NCBI GenBank assembly: GCA_049509915.1
Contig: JBEKZL010000183.1
Span: forward strand, 1 to 33,143
From: JBEKYD01 sp049509915
GTDB taxonomy: Bacteria; Acidobacteriota; Terriglobia; Bryobacterales; Bryobacteraceae
Length of the DNA: 33,143 nt
Reading direction: 5' to 3'
Shown here: positions 14,526-23,264 of the stretch, in pieces
Layout: each line of letters starts with the position of its first letter
Numbering within the stretch: position 1 is the first letter of the stretch
Made by a program: the position numbers and the translations under genes
Notes under the pieces: model-generated
Seen by the model: the letters and a program-made list of their open reading frames with translations, nothing else
What the model was told of the DNA's origin: nothing
The model's database searches: none

Positions 14526-17107
14526 AGTTGCGGGGTTGGGCGGCAATCGCTGCGCTGATTGCGGTCGCGGTGCCCGCGCAGGCGTATTATCACTATACCT
14601 ATTACGCCAGCCGCGTGGCGCCGTTCAATCCAATTCCGGCGCAGTTCAACATAGCGGCGCTGCCCTCCAGCACGGTGTCGATTTTCGTCGACGATAATGG
14701 GCCCTCCACCTTCTATCCGAACGACACTTTCGGTTCGGTGCTGGGGGAGCTGAAAGCCGCGGCCGCGGCGTGGAACGCGGTGCCGAATTCGGCGTTGCGG
14801 GTGGCTTTCGGAGGGTTGGAGACGGCCGGGCAAGCGGCTAATACGCCAGGCATCGAAGTGGAATTCGGCGAGTTGCCACCGGGCCTGCTGGGGTTGGGCA
14901 CGCCCAATCTACCCGCCACGCCAACGGTGACGACGGCTGGCAGCCAGACCTTCGTCGCGATCAGGCACGGGGTAGTGATTCTTTCGAACAATACCAACCT
15001 GGGCTCTGGCCCGAGCTCGACCGAGCAGTATTTCACCACGGCCGTACATGAGATCGGCCACGCGCTGGGGTTGCAGCATACCTGGACGGCGTCGGCGATG
15101 TCGCAAGGTGTAATTCGGAACACCGACCGGTCGCGGCCGATCGACGCCGACGACATCGCTTCGCTGCTTGTGTTGTACGGGAATGCGGCCACGGCTACCA
15201 CTACGGACTGGCACCTGAGCTATGCGTCGATCACCGGGAAGGTGCTGTTGGCCAATGGCACCGGGGTCAGCATGGCGTCGGTGGTGGCGATTCCGGCGGA
15301 AGGGCCGGCGGTCAGCACGCTGACCAACCCGGATGGCACGTTCACTATCCAGGGGCTTCCCCCCAACAACACTTATCAAGTCTATGTACATCCATTGCCG
15401 CCGGATGCACTGGCCAGCACCGAAGGACTCTTGCTGCCGACGGATCTGAACGGCGTTCCCTTCAGTGCTTCAGCGCCGTTCGCGGCTAGTTTTTACGGCG
15501 GGTTCCCGAGCCCGGTGGGCTCGGCCCCCTGGGCGCTTTCGGCCGGTCAATCGGTACCCTACTACTTGAGCTTCGTGGTGCAGCCGCTGATGGCGGTGAC
15601 GGCTTACGATCTCATCACCCTCAGCTACCTCGATCCGATTGGGCACACGTACAGCTCTTCGCCGCCGGCGAATTATGTCTCGGTCACACCTGCGTATGAG
15701 ACTGTCTCACAGGCGGAGATGCTGGTGTACTCGGAAGGGGCGCCATCGGGCGGCGGCAGCACCGCGGTTCCACAGTCGGTAACGCTGCTCGGAGGCTTCA
15801 GTCCGGCGGGGCCGTGCGCGGCCGACAATAGCGTCGCGCCGTGCTTCATCCCCTACCAGAACACGGCGGGCTTGTTCAGTTACTTCATTCCTCCGCCATC
15901 GGCGGGCACCGGACCGCGCCACCTGGTGTACACCTTCGCCAACGACATGTTCGTGCTGCCGGACGCGGTGGTGCTGGTGAACAACGGTCCGCCGTATGTC
16001 AATGCCGTAACGGGCAACGGGGACGGATCGGTAACCGTGACGGGCGGGAATTTCGGTCCCGACAGCCGGGTGTTTTTCGATGGGCTTCCAGCCGTGTCCG
16101 AGGTGAACAACTACGAATCGGGGTCGATAACGGCGACCCCACCAGCAAGTTCGGGCGGGCAGGTCGCCACGGTTACGGTGTTTGACAGCGACGGGCAGAA
16201 CTCCTCATTCTATTCTGAATCCGGTGGAAACCCGCCGGCTTATAGTCTTCCGGCTTCCGGTACACCGGCGATGTTCGTGAGCCCGAGCGCCGCGCTTGCA
16301 GCGGGTAGCTCGGGGATGCTGACCATCAATGGGACTTTCACGCACTTTGTGAGTGGACAGGTGACGGTAGGATTCGGGTCGAGCGACATCACGGTCAGTA
16401 ACATGTTGGTGGTGAGCCCGACCCAGCTTTGGGTGAATGTTTCGGTGGCCGCGGGCGCGGCGATCGGCACCACCGAGATCAGCGTCATTTCCGGTTACCA
16501 GGTCATTACCCAGCCCGGCGGCTTCCAGGTGCTGCCGGCAAATGGTACATCGAATGGCAGCGCAGCAGGTTCCAATACCGGGTCGCCTTCCATCGCAGCG
16601 GTAGTGAGCACCGCTACGACGACGGCGCTGGCGCCCGGCTCCGTAGGTACGATTTACGGCACCAACCTGCTACCGGCATCCGGCAGCCCGGCAGTGACGG
16701 TGGGCGGCACGACGGCTCCGCTGTACTATTCGGGTTCCGGGCAAATCAACTTTCAGGTACCGGCCAATCTACCGACCGGCCCGGCAATCCTCACGCTGAC
16801 TATCGGGTCCACCAGCGTCAATTACGGCGTAACCGTCGCCAACCCGCCACCCACCATTGTGAGCATCGTAGACACGACCCAGACCTTATCGGCGCCGGGC
16901 CCGGGAGATATTCTGGCAGTGCAGGTGAATGGTCTACTCGATTCCACCGCGCAGGTCACCGTTTCCGGCATTGGCATGCCGTTGGTATCGGTCGCGGGCG
17001 GCCAGATTCTGTTTGTGCTGGATCAATCCTTCGCCGGCTCTCCGGTACCGATCGCGGTCGTGGTGGATGGCGCGGCGAGCCTGCCGTACACGCTCACCGT
17101 GAGGTGA
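14522..17107 (+). CDS. Secreted matrixin-like zinc metalloprotease with TIG and TIGR03437 domains
   Basis: 861 residues from ATG 14522. A signal peptide (LRGWAAIAALIAVAVPAQA) precedes a metzincin catalytic domain (about 30-235) with the full HEIGHALGLQH motif (H176, E177, H180, H186) and a downstream ASAMSQG that fits the Met-turn. Next come a carboxypeptidase-regulatory-like beta-sandwich (about 235-295, SITGKVLLANGTGV... NPDGTFTIQGLPP), a low-complexity beta-rich region, two IPT/TIG-like domains (about 495-560 and 580-675), and a C-terminal TIGR03437-type domain (about 695-860) with SGSGQINFQVPANLPTG. It is predicted to act outside the cytoplasm, with the C-terminal repeats as spacer or surface attachment. 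Coupled by ATGA overlap to the small exported protein upstream; convergent with the LOG gene. Confidence 0.88.
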   Translation: MKLRGWAAIAALIAVAVPAQAYYHYTYYASRVAPFNPIPAQFNIAALPSSTVSIFVDDNGPSTFYPNDTFGSVLGELKAAAAAWNAVPNSALRVAFGGLETAGQAANTPGIEVEFGELPPGLLGLGTPNLPATPTVTTAGSQTFVAIRHGVVILSNNTNLGSGPSSTEQYFTTAVHEIGHALGLQHTWTASAMSQGVIRNTDRSRPIDADDIASLLVLYGNAATATTTDWHLSYASITGKVLLANGTGVSMASVVAIPAEGPAVSTLTNPDGTFTIQGLPPNNTYQVYVHPLPPDALASTEGLLLPTDLNGVPFSASAPFAASFYGGFPSPVGSAPWALSAGQSVPYYLSFVVQPLMAVTAYDLITLSYLDPIGHTYSSSPPANYVSVTPAYETVSQAEMLVYSEGAPSGGGSTAVPQSVTLLGGFSPAGPCAADNSVAPCFIPYQNTAGLFSYFIPPPSAGTGPRHLVYTFANDMFVLPDAVVLVNNGPPYVNAVTGNGDGSVTVTGGNFGPDSRVFFDGLPAVSEVNNYESGSITATPPASSGGQVATVTVFDSDGQNSSFYSESGGNPPAYSLPASGTPAMFVSPSAALAAGSSGMLTINGTFTHFVSGQVTVGFGSSDITVSNMLVVSPTQLWVNVSVAAGAAIGTTEISVISGYQVITQPGGFQVLPANGTSNGSAAGSNTGSPSIAAVVSTATTTALAPGSVGTIYGTNLLPASGSPAVTVGGTTAPLYYSGSGQINFQVPANLPTGPAILTLTIGSTSVNYGVTVANPPPTIVSIVDTTQTLSAPGPGDILAVQVNGLLDSTAQVTVSGIGMPLVSVAGGQILFVLDQSFAGSPVPIAVVVDGAASLPYTLTVR

Positions 17108-17149
17108 CTCTCTCCCCGGAGTGCGTGCCCGCAGCGACCGCCAAACCAC

Positions 17150-17956
17150 TCAGTCTGCGCCGCCCGGTTTGTGCGGGTTGCGGGAATGAGCGATAGCGGG
17201 CATTTCGGGTGTTTCCGCCTGCTGCGCGTACATTTCCAGGCCGGCTTTCAGCAGATCGAAAGCGGCCTGGGGCGTATCGGCGTAGCGAAACAGCTCGAGG
17301 TCCTGGGGGGAAATCATGCCGTGACGGATCAACGCGTCGAAGTTGACAATTTCCTTCCAATAGGCCGAGCCGTAAAGTACGATGGTGATCTTCTTGGCGA
17401 GTTTCTGGGTTTGGGTGAGGGTGAGGATCTCCATCATTTCATCCAGCGTGCCGAAGCCGCCGGGGAACACGACCAGGGCTTTCGACAGATAGGCAAACCA
17501 GAACTTGCGCATGAAGAAGTAGTGAAATTCAAAGCTGAGCTCGGGAGTTATATAAGGGTTGGGAAACTGCTCGAAGGGCAAGCCGATGTTGAGCCCCACC
17601 GTTTTGCCACCGGCCTCCGAGGCGCCGCGGTTGGCGGCTTCCATGATTCCCGGACCGCCGCCGGAGCACACCACAAAGCGGTGCGTGCTGTCGGTGAACT
17701 GCTCTGCCCATTCGGTGAGCACGCGGGCCAGCGAGCGGGCATCCTGATAGTAGTTGGCCATAGGGCCGGTTTCGCGAATGCGCGCGGAGCCGAAAAATAC
17801 CACCGTGTCGCGGATGTTTTCGCGGCGGAAGTGAGCCAGCGGTTCGAGAAACTCCGACAGGATTCGTATCGCCCTCGCATCGGGACTGTTGAGAAACTTC
17901 TCGTTCAGATAGGCAACCGGACGGCGGTCGCCGTGCGGAAGCGTCAGCTCACTCAT
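17150..17956 (-). CDS. LOG-family protein (TIGR00730), possible nucleotide phosphoribohydrolase
   Basis: A 268-residue Rossmann-type protein. The nucleotide-binding loop CSGGGPGIMEAANRGA (about 95-110) and the family signature PGGFGTLDE (about 164-172) are both intact, with the conserved arginine/lysine of FMRKFWFAY between them. LOG-family members split cytokinin-type nucleoside monophosphates or, more generally, act as AMP/nucleotide phosphoribohydrolases; older annotation as lysine decarboxylase is not supported by these motifs. About 70 N-terminal residues precede the core, as in the larger bacterial subgroup. Its ATG overlaps the lpxD stop (ATGA), so it is the second gene of a leftward pair; no known metabolic link to lipid A explains this. 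Confidence 0.88.
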   Translation of the reverse strand: MSELTLPHGDRRPVAYLNEKFLNSPDARAIRILSEFLEPLAHFRRENIRDTVVFFGSARIRETGPMANYYQDARSLARVLTEWAEQFTDSTHRFVVCSGGGPGIMEAANRGASEAGGKTVGLNIGLPFEQFPNPYITPELSFEFHYFFMRKFWFAYLSKALVVFPGGFGTLDEMMEILTLTQTQKLAKKITIVLYGSAYWKEIVNFDALIRHGMISPQDLELFRYADTPQAAFDLLKAGLEMYAQQAETPEMPAIAHSRNPHKPGGAD

Positions 17957-18972
17957 TTCTTCTCCAATTGTTCCAACCGCTTTTTGATATCACGCAGGCT
18001 CTTGACGATGTCGGGTAACTTGGGGAAAGCCGTGATCGCGCGCAGCCACTCGGAGGCGGCAAAGGCGGGCGATCCCGAAATGCGGGATCCCGGCGCAACG
18101 TCGCCGCCAATGCCGCTTTGGGCATAGACTACCGCGCCTTCGTGTATGGTCAGATGGCCGCTAGAGCCCACCTGTCCAGCCAGAAGCACATTCTTTTCCA
18201 GAACCGTGCTGCCAGCCAAGCCGGTCTGAGCGCAAATGATGTTGTCCTCCCCCACGGTGCAGGCGTGGCCTATCTGGACCAGGCTGTCGATTTTCGCGCC
18301 GCGGCGGACGCGAGTTTCTCCCACAGTGGCGCGGTCGACAGAGGTCAGGCTCTGCACCTCGACGTCGTCTTCCAAAACCGTGATTCCGGACTGTACGATT
18401 TTGAAATGCGTGCCGTCGGCGCGCTTGGCGAAGCCAAACCCATCGCCTCCGACCACCACGCCGTTCTGCAGGGTTACGCGACTGCCGATGCGGCAGAATT
18501 CCCGCACCGCGGAATGCGAATGTGCCAGGAAATCGTCGCCAATTTCAGCGCCTTCGTAAATCACCGCATGGGGGTGTAGTACGGCGTTGCGCCCCATCCG
18601 GACGTGTTCCCCGACCACGGCAAACGGCCCGATGGAGCAACCTTCGCCGACGACGGCGGTCGCCGCCACCGAGGCCAATCGGTGAATCCCCGGAGGAGGA
18701 CAAGGCGGAGTGTAGAAAAATGAGAGCGCGCGTGCAAAATCCAAGTAGGGATTGTCCGAAACGACACAAGAAATATCCACACTGGCGACAGGTTCCGTCA
18801 CCAGGATGGCCGCGGCTCGGGTTTGCTTGACTTTGGGCGCGTACTTAGGATTTGCCAGAAAGGTAAGTTCGCCCGGCCCGGCGTGCTCCATCCCGGCAAC
18901 ACCGGTGATTTCAATGGCGGCATCGCCTTCCAGTCGGCAGCCGAGGCGGTCGGCAAGTTCGCGAAGTTTCAT
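17953..18972 (-). CDS. lpxD: UDP-3-O-acylglucosamine N-acyltransferase LpxD
   Basis: LpxD adds the second (N-linked) acyl chain in lipid A synthesis, in the cytoplasm at the inner membrane. The 339-residue product has the N-terminal uridine-binding domain (MKLRELADRLG, ELTFLANPKY, VSDNPYLDFARAL), a left-handed beta-helix of hexapeptide repeats (about 100-310), and a C-terminal helix (SLRDIKKRLEQLEKK). The expected catalytic histidine is H236 in VQIGHACTVG, close to E. coli H239; GGDGFGFAKRADG is also typical. ATG 18972 was preferred to the upstream in-frame starts because MKLREL is the usual family start and GGGTGGA lies 7 bases before it. It shows that this organism makes lipid A. The usual neighbours fabZ and lpxA are not here. 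Confidence 0.95.
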   Translation of the reverse strand: MKLRELADRLGCRLEGDAAIEITGVAGMEHAGPGELTFLANPKYAPKVKQTRAAAILVTEPVASVDISCVVSDNPYLDFARALSFFYTPPCPPPGIHRLASVAATAVVGEGCSIGPFAVVGEHVRMGRNAVLHPHAVIYEGAEIGDDFLAHSHSAVREFCRIGSRVTLQNGVVVGGDGFGFAKRADGTHFKIVQSGITVLEDDVEVQSLTSVDRATVGETRVRRGAKIDSLVQIGHACTVGEDNIICAQTGLAGSTVLEKNVLLAGQVGSSGHLTIHEGAVVYAQSGIGGDVAPGSRISGSPAFAASEWLRAITAFPKLPDIVKSLRDIKKRLEQLEKK

Positions 18973-19093
18973 GAATGGTCCACCCAACATCCTAACAGCG
19001 CGCGCGCCATTGGCGACGACGGCAAGGAGGACCAAAACGCGGCCGCATGTCAAGAACTGAATCCGCCCGGTTATGTATACGATGCAAAATTCG

Positions 19094-19121
19094 TTGACAG
19101 TTTGATTAGCGCTCTGTTACT
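19094..19121 (+). promoter_or_regulatory. Sigma-70-type promoter for the receiver gene at 19138
   Basis: A perfect TTGACA (19094-19099) is followed after 16 bases by GTTACT (19116-19121), matching three of six -10 positions. The start codon at 19138 is close, giving a leader of only about 10 bases. The region between the divergent lpxD and receiver genes is the expected place for a promoter. Confidence 0.45.
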
Positions 19122-19137
19122 CTCCGCAACGTCACTC

Positions 19138-19584
19138 ATGAAAGCATCTCCTACTCAAGCCACCCCAAATATTCTGCTGATCGACGACAATCGCAACGGT
19201 TTGATCGTTCGAAAGCTACTGCTGGAAGAGCAGGGATATCACGTAGTGACCGCGACAGATGGCGCGGAGGCTTTGGAACTTTATCAACCCAGCTTGTTCG
19301 ACGTGGTCGTAACGGACTATCGCATGCCCCGCTTGAATGGGATCGAATTGATTCGCGCGGTCCGCGAGCGCGATCCGCAGGCACGCATCATTTTGTTGTC
19401 GGGCGTCGTGGAACCGCTTGGTCTGACGGAAGAGAACACGGGGGCGAATGCCGTCATCGCCAAGACGGCGAACGAACCCGCGCACCTGATGCGATGGGTC
19501 AAGCGCTTGCTGAACCGCACGGCACCGCGCAAGCCGGCGCGCTCGCAAAAGGCGGTCAGGAATGCCCGCGCGGTGGCAATCTAG
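19138..19584 (+). CDS. Single-domain response regulator with basic C-terminal tail
   Basis: A 148-residue receiver starting at ATG 19138, which directly precedes the conserved ILLIDDN strand. Conserved residues: D16/D17, phospho-acceptor D60 (VVVTDYRMP), S in IILLSGV, and K in VIAKTANEP. The DYRMPRLNGIEL stretch is typical of the wider receiver family. After the receiver there is a tail of about 25 residues rich in Arg/Lys (TAPRKPARSQKAVRNARA) with no recognisable output domain; it may contact nucleic acid or a partner, but this is unproven. No cognate kinase is adjacent. Five bases separate it from the exported glycosidase gene, so co-transcription is likely though functionally unexplained. 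Confidence 0.85.
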   Translation: MKASPTQATPNILLIDDNRNGLIVRKLLLEEQGYHVVTATDGAEALELYQPSLFDVVVTDYRMPRLNGIELIRAVRERDPQARIILLSGVVEPLGLTEENTGANAVIAKTANEPAHLMRWVKRLLNRTAPRKPARSQKAVRNARAVAI

Positions 19585-19589
19585 CAATA

Positions 19590-21434
19590 ATGGGTGACTT
19601 TTACGCGCGGCGGTCGGCGCCGCCGGCCGTGATTGCGGTCTGGGCGTCGTTGTGCATCCTTGCGGCCCTCCCCGGGCAATTGCTGGCCAGCCCGGCCCGC
19701 AAGGCGCCGAGGCCGGCGGAAAAGCTGGCGCCGATAACGGCTTCGGGCCAGGTTCGCCGCTGGATGCGTAACATGACGTTACGTGACGAAATAGCCCAGT
19801 TAGTACTGATCGCATTTCATGGCGAATCTCCTAACTCGGGTTCGCGCGAATATCTCAGGTTCCTGCGCCTGATCCGCGACGTCAGAGTCGGCGGCCTGAT
19901 CCTGACTAACGTCTCCAATGGCCACACCATCCAGAAAGCGGAGCCCTATGCATTGGCGGCTTTCCTGAACCGCATGCAGCGCCTGGCCAGGATACCGCTA
20001 ATGGTGGGCGGCGATTTCGAACGCGGCGCTTCCATGCGGGTGGAAGGCGTAACTGTGTTCCCGCATGCCATGGCCTTCGGCGCGGCGGGCGATCCGGAGC
20101 TTTCGCGCTTCGAAGGAGAAGTGACCGCTCGGGAGGCGCGCGCCCTGGGCGTGGATTGGGTCTACTATCCAGTCGCCGATGTCAATAACAATCCGGACAA
20201 CCCGATCATCAACATCCGCTCGTTTGGCGAGGACCCGCAAGCGGTTGCGGCCCAGGTACGCGCCTTCATCGAGGGCGCGCATTCCGACCGGCGCAATTAC
20301 GTACTGGTGACGGCCAAACATTTCCCCGGCCACGGCGATACGGCGGTGGATTCGCACCTGAATCTGCCCTCGATCGCGGCCGACCGGGCGCGCCTCGAGA
20401 GCGTAGAACTGGTGCCGTTCCGGGCCGCCATCGACGCCGGCGTGGATGCGGTGATGACGGCGCACATCGCGGTGCCGGCGTTGGCACCGCCTGAACTGCC
20501 CGCGACCCTCTCGCCAGCTATCCTGACGGGCCTGCTGCGCGACGAGCTCGGGTTTCACGGCCTGGTGATTACCGACGCGCTCGAAATGGGTGGCATTGCC
20601 AAGGGCTTCAGTACCGCGGAAGCCGCCGTACGCGCCCTCGAAGCCGGCGCGGATACGCTCTTAATGCCGTCGGATCCCGAGGCGGCCATCCGCGCCGTGG
20701 TGGCGGCCGTAGCCAGCGGCCGGCTGAAGCGCCAGCGGATTCGGGAGAGCGTGGTGAAGATTCTCTCCGCCAAAGAAAAACTGGGGCTCGATCGGAAACG
20801 CCTGGTGGACCTGGAAGGGCTGGGCGACATCGTCAACTCGCCCGAGTCGGCCGAGCGGGCACAGCAGATCGCGGATAGGGCGGTGACGCTGGTACGCAAC
20901 CGCGACAACCTGGTGCCGCTGGCCGATCCCGCCCAAAGCTGCTTTGTGACCATGGCGGAGAGCCGCTATGGAATGGAGGGGCAGGCTTTTGCCGCGGAGG
21001 TTCGCAAACGCTTGCCGCAGGCACGAATCGCCCCGCTCGATCCCAGTATGTCGCGCGCGGACGTGGACGCCGCGATCGACCGTCTTAGCTCGTGCCAGGC
21101 CTACGCCGTGGCCGCATTTTCCACGGTCAGCGCCTACCGCGGATCGGTCGGGATGGCGGGCGAGCTCGAGCGGGCCATGGAGACCCTGGCCGGCTCCGGA
21201 CGTCCGCTAGTGCTGGTCGCGTTGGGGAATCCTTACCTGCTGCGCGAATTTCCCAGCGTGAATACGTACCTCGCGACGTTCAGTACGGTGCCGCCGTCGG
21301 AGATTGCTGCGGTGAAAGCGCTGTGGGGCGAAATCGCGGTGAGCGGTCGCCTGCCGGTAACTATCCCCGGCCAGGCCGCGTTGGGCGAAGGGATCCAACT
21401 TGCGGCGACGCGGGCAGCACAGCCGCAGCCTTAG
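19590..21434 (+). CDS. Exported family-3 glycosidase (NagZ-like beta-N-acetylhexosaminidase)
   Basis: A 614-residue GH3 enzyme. The N-terminal TIM-barrel carries the NagZ signature KHFPGHGDTAVDSH (residues 243-256), whose Asp/His supply the acid/base dyad specific to beta-N-acetylhexosaminidases, and the nucleophile D329 in VITDALEMGGI. A C-terminal alpha/beta domain follows (about 420-600; RAVTLVRNRDNLVPL, LVLVALGNPYLLREF). Two-domain NagZ enzymes of this size are known, and single-domain NagZ is cytoplasmic. Here residues 13-35 (AVIAVWASLCILAALPGQLLA) form a signal peptide or anchor, so it probably cleaves N-acetylglucosaminides outside the cytoplasm (peptidoglycan or chitin fragments). ATG 19590 is the first start after the receiver stop. 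Confidence 0.9.
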   Translation: MGDFYARRSAPPAVIAVWASLCILAALPGQLLASPARKAPRPAEKLAPITASGQVRRWMRNMTLRDEIAQLVLIAFHGESPNSGSREYLRFLRLIRDVRVGGLILTNVSNGHTIQKAEPYALAAFLNRMQRLARIPLMVGGDFERGASMRVEGVTVFPHAMAFGAAGDPELSRFEGEVTAREARALGVDWVYYPVADVNNNPDNPIINIRSFGEDPQAVAAQVRAFIEGAHSDRRNYVLVTAKHFPGHGDTAVDSHLNLPSIAADRARLESVELVPFRAAIDAGVDAVMTAHIAVPALAPPELPATLSPAILTGLLRDELGFHGLVITDALEMGGIAKGFSTAEAAVRALEAGADTLLMPSDPEAAIRAVVAAVASGRLKRQRIRESVVKILSAKEKLGLDRKRLVDLEGLGDIVNSPESAERAQQIADRAVTLVRNRDNLVPLADPAQSCFVTMAESRYGMEGQAFAAEVRKRLPQARIAPLDPSMSRADVDAAIDRLSSCQAYAVAAFSTVSAYRGSVGMAGELERAMETLAGSGRPLVLVALGNPYLLREFPSVNTYLATFSTVPPSEIAAVKALWGEIAVSGRLPVTIPGQAALGEGIQLAATRAAQPQP

Positions 21435-21475
21435 GGATTGCCGCTTGAAACCTGCGTACTAACATAAAGAGTCGG

Positions 21476-22056
21476 GTGCGATTCGACGTGACTGCTTTCG
21501 TCAATTCGTTTTTCGAGGAGCGCGTGGAACGTCTTTTTGATCTGGCGGAGTTGGTAGAGAGGATTTTCGCTTCCGCCGGACTCGAGTATCGCGTAGTCGG
21601 CGGCCTGGCAACCTACCTTTACGTCGAGCAGGGGGAAGCGGATTCAGGCCGATTGACCAAAAACATCGACATCGCGGTGCGGCGCGAAGACCTGGAGAAG
21701 ATCGCGCTGGCCGCGGAGCCCTTCGGATTGGAGCATCGCCACGTGGCGGCGTGGATATGCTCGTCAGCGCGTTGGAGCCCTCCGCCCGGCGAGCCGTCCA
21801 CTTGATTTTCGCGGGCGAAAAGGTCCGGCGCAAATACGCCGAAGCGGTCCCCGATCTTGGGCCGTATGTCAGGTTGCGTGGAGTCAGGTTGATCCCGCTG
21901 GCGGACCTGGTCCGCATGAAACTCACCAGCTTCCGTGCCAGGGACGAAGCGCACATAAAGGATCTGGACGAAGCCGGCCTGATCACGCCGGAGATCGAAT
22001 GCGGGCTTTCCGCGGCATTGATCGATCGTCTCAAAAGGACGCGGGAAAGAGAGTAG
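21476..22056 (+). pseudogene. Nucleotidyltransferase-fold protein (AbiEii-like), frameshifted
   Basis: From GTG 21476 the frame reads RVVGGLATYLYVEQ, TKNIDIAVRREDLEKIA and FGLEHRHVA, the layout of a minimal nucleotidyltransferase of the AbiEii/MNT type (GG near the start and D-x-D in NIDIAV). It then leaves frame at 21745-21752. The next frame continues GVDMLVSALEPSARRAVHLIFAGEKVR and PLADLVRMKLTSFRARDEAHIKDLDEA, which completes the family pattern, and stops at 22056. Inserting one G in GTGGCGGCGTGG restores HVAGVDML; the 581-base length agrees with a net -1. Relatives of this short family appear often in Acidobacteriota. No antitoxin-like partner gene is adjacent, so a toxin role is not assumed. 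Confidence 0.7.
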
Positions 22057-22091
22057 GGCGCGGGCGAATCGCCGGCGCTGCCGACGCGCCC
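22056..22091 (+). terminator. GC-rich stem-loop, possible terminator
   Basis: GGGCGCG (22056-22062) pairs with CGCGCCC (22085-22091), and the loop holds a second small palindrome (GGCGAATCGCC). It begins at the stop codon of the nucleotidyltransferase gene and lies 28 bases before the next start. No T-run follows, only TTCC, so intrinsic termination is doubtful. Confidence 0.3.
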
Positions 22092-22118
22092 TTCCAGCCA
22101 GCATGGGAAAATGGGGGA

Positions 22119-23264
22119 ATGAGCTTTCGGATTCTGGCCGCGTTCGTATTCGCCTCGCTATTGGGGGTAAGCCAGACTCAGACTTTGACGATAAAGCAGT
22201 TGGCAGAATTCCTGAGGTCGTCGTCCGAGTTCATCCAGAAGCGGCAGGCCACCGACGCGCAGGTGGCCGGCTACCTGGCCAAGGTGAAGATGAGAGAGCG
22301 GCTGACAGACGCCATCATCGAGGACATTCAGAGCCAGACCGAACTCGGTCCGCGGACCATGGCCGCGCTGAAGGCCCTGCGCGACCGCTCGCAGGAACTG
22401 GCGGCCGTCGGACGGCTGGAGCCGCCGTCCAAGCCGACGCCGATTCCACCGCCATCGGCGGAGGAACAGGCCGCTATCATGAGCGAAGTGCGGGATTATG
22501 CTCTGAACTACAGCGGCACCCTGCCGGATTTCATTTGCACGGAAGTGCAGCGCCGCATGGTCGCTCCCCTGCCCGGAACCAAGAATGGCGGCCCGCCCGG
22601 CAGCGACCCGCACTGGTACGCGCAAGACACGCTACAGATTCGTCTCAGCTACTTCAACCAGAGAGAGCAATACCTGGTGGTGCTGGCCAATAATGCGGTG
22701 GTGAACAAGGATTATTCCAAGATGGGCGGCAGTAAGTCGTTCGGCGAATTTGGTTCTATGCTGAAAGAGATCTTCGAGCCTTCCACCGAGACCTTTTTCG
22801 AATGGGACCACTGGGGCACGCTGCGCGGCAAGCGGGTGATGGCGTTTCGTTACCAGGTGCGGCAGGACCGGTCGAAGTTCGCGATCACCGTAGAGGGCAA
22901 CGAGGCCCACGTGATCGCGGCCTATCACGGCCTGGTCGAAATCGACCCGTCGAGCCACGTCATTCTGCGCGTCACCACCGAAGCCGATTCCCTGCCTCCG
23001 AGTTTCCCGGTGCGCAAAGCGGCCGACGTGCTGGATTACGACTATACCGAGTTGTCGGGCCGCCAGTTCTTGCTGCCGCTCAAGGCTCAGATCCTCATGA
23101 CGGCCTCTGATAGCTTGCAGCGGCTGGACGAAGAATTCCGGATCTATCGCAAGTACTCGACCGATTCCGACATCACCTTCGATACCCAGCCTATCGCACC
23201 GCTGTCAGACGATAAGACCAAAGAGAGCAAAGACGCGGGCACGGCACCGGTGAAGAAGCCTTAG
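22119..23264 (+). CDS. Exported protein of unknown function
   Basis: 381 residues from ATG 22119, after a GGGGGA. Residues 4-18 (RILAAFVFASLLGVS) form a signal peptide. An N-terminal helical region (about 20-110) is followed by a proline-rich hinge (PSKPTPIPPPSAEEQ, about 107-121) and a beta-rich domain with IMSEVRDYALNYSGTLPDFICTEVQRR, REQYLVVLANNAVVN, GKRVMAFRYQVRQD and DYTELSGRQFLLPLKA. The NYSGTLPDFICTE... pattern recurs in exported proteins of Solibacter-type Acidobacteriota, as I recall, but I know no function for it. It is probably a periplasmic or outer-membrane-associated protein. No catalytic motif is evident. The last 25 residues are charged and low complexity. Confidence 0.8.
   Translation: MSFRILAAFVFASLLGVSQTQTLTIKQLAEFLRSSSEFIQKRQATDAQVAGYLAKVKMRERLTDAIIEDIQSQTELGPRTMAALKALRDRSQELAAVGRLEPPSKPTPIPPPSAEEQAAIMSEVRDYALNYSGTLPDFICTEVQRRMVAPLPGTKNGGPPGSDPHWYAQDTLQIRLSYFNQREQYLVVLANNAVVNKDYSKMGGSKSFGEFGSMLKEIFEPSTETFFEWDHWGTLRGKRVMAFRYQVRQDRSKFAITVEGNEAHVIAAYHGLVEIDPSSHVILRVTTEADSLPPSFPVRKAADVLDYDYTELSGRQFLLPLKAQILMTASDSLQRLDEEFRIYRKYSTDSDITFDTQPIAPLSDDKTKESKDAGTAPVKKP

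Noticed and set aside
19048..19053. TTGACA on the minus strand upstream of lpxD
   Set aside because: No acceptable -10 element at 16-18 bases; the matching positions are GC-rich (TCCTCC).
21476..22056. Calling the AbiEii-like gene a toxin of a toxin-antitoxin or abortive-infection system
   Set aside because: No antitoxin gene lies next to it, and the short family occurs widely without one.
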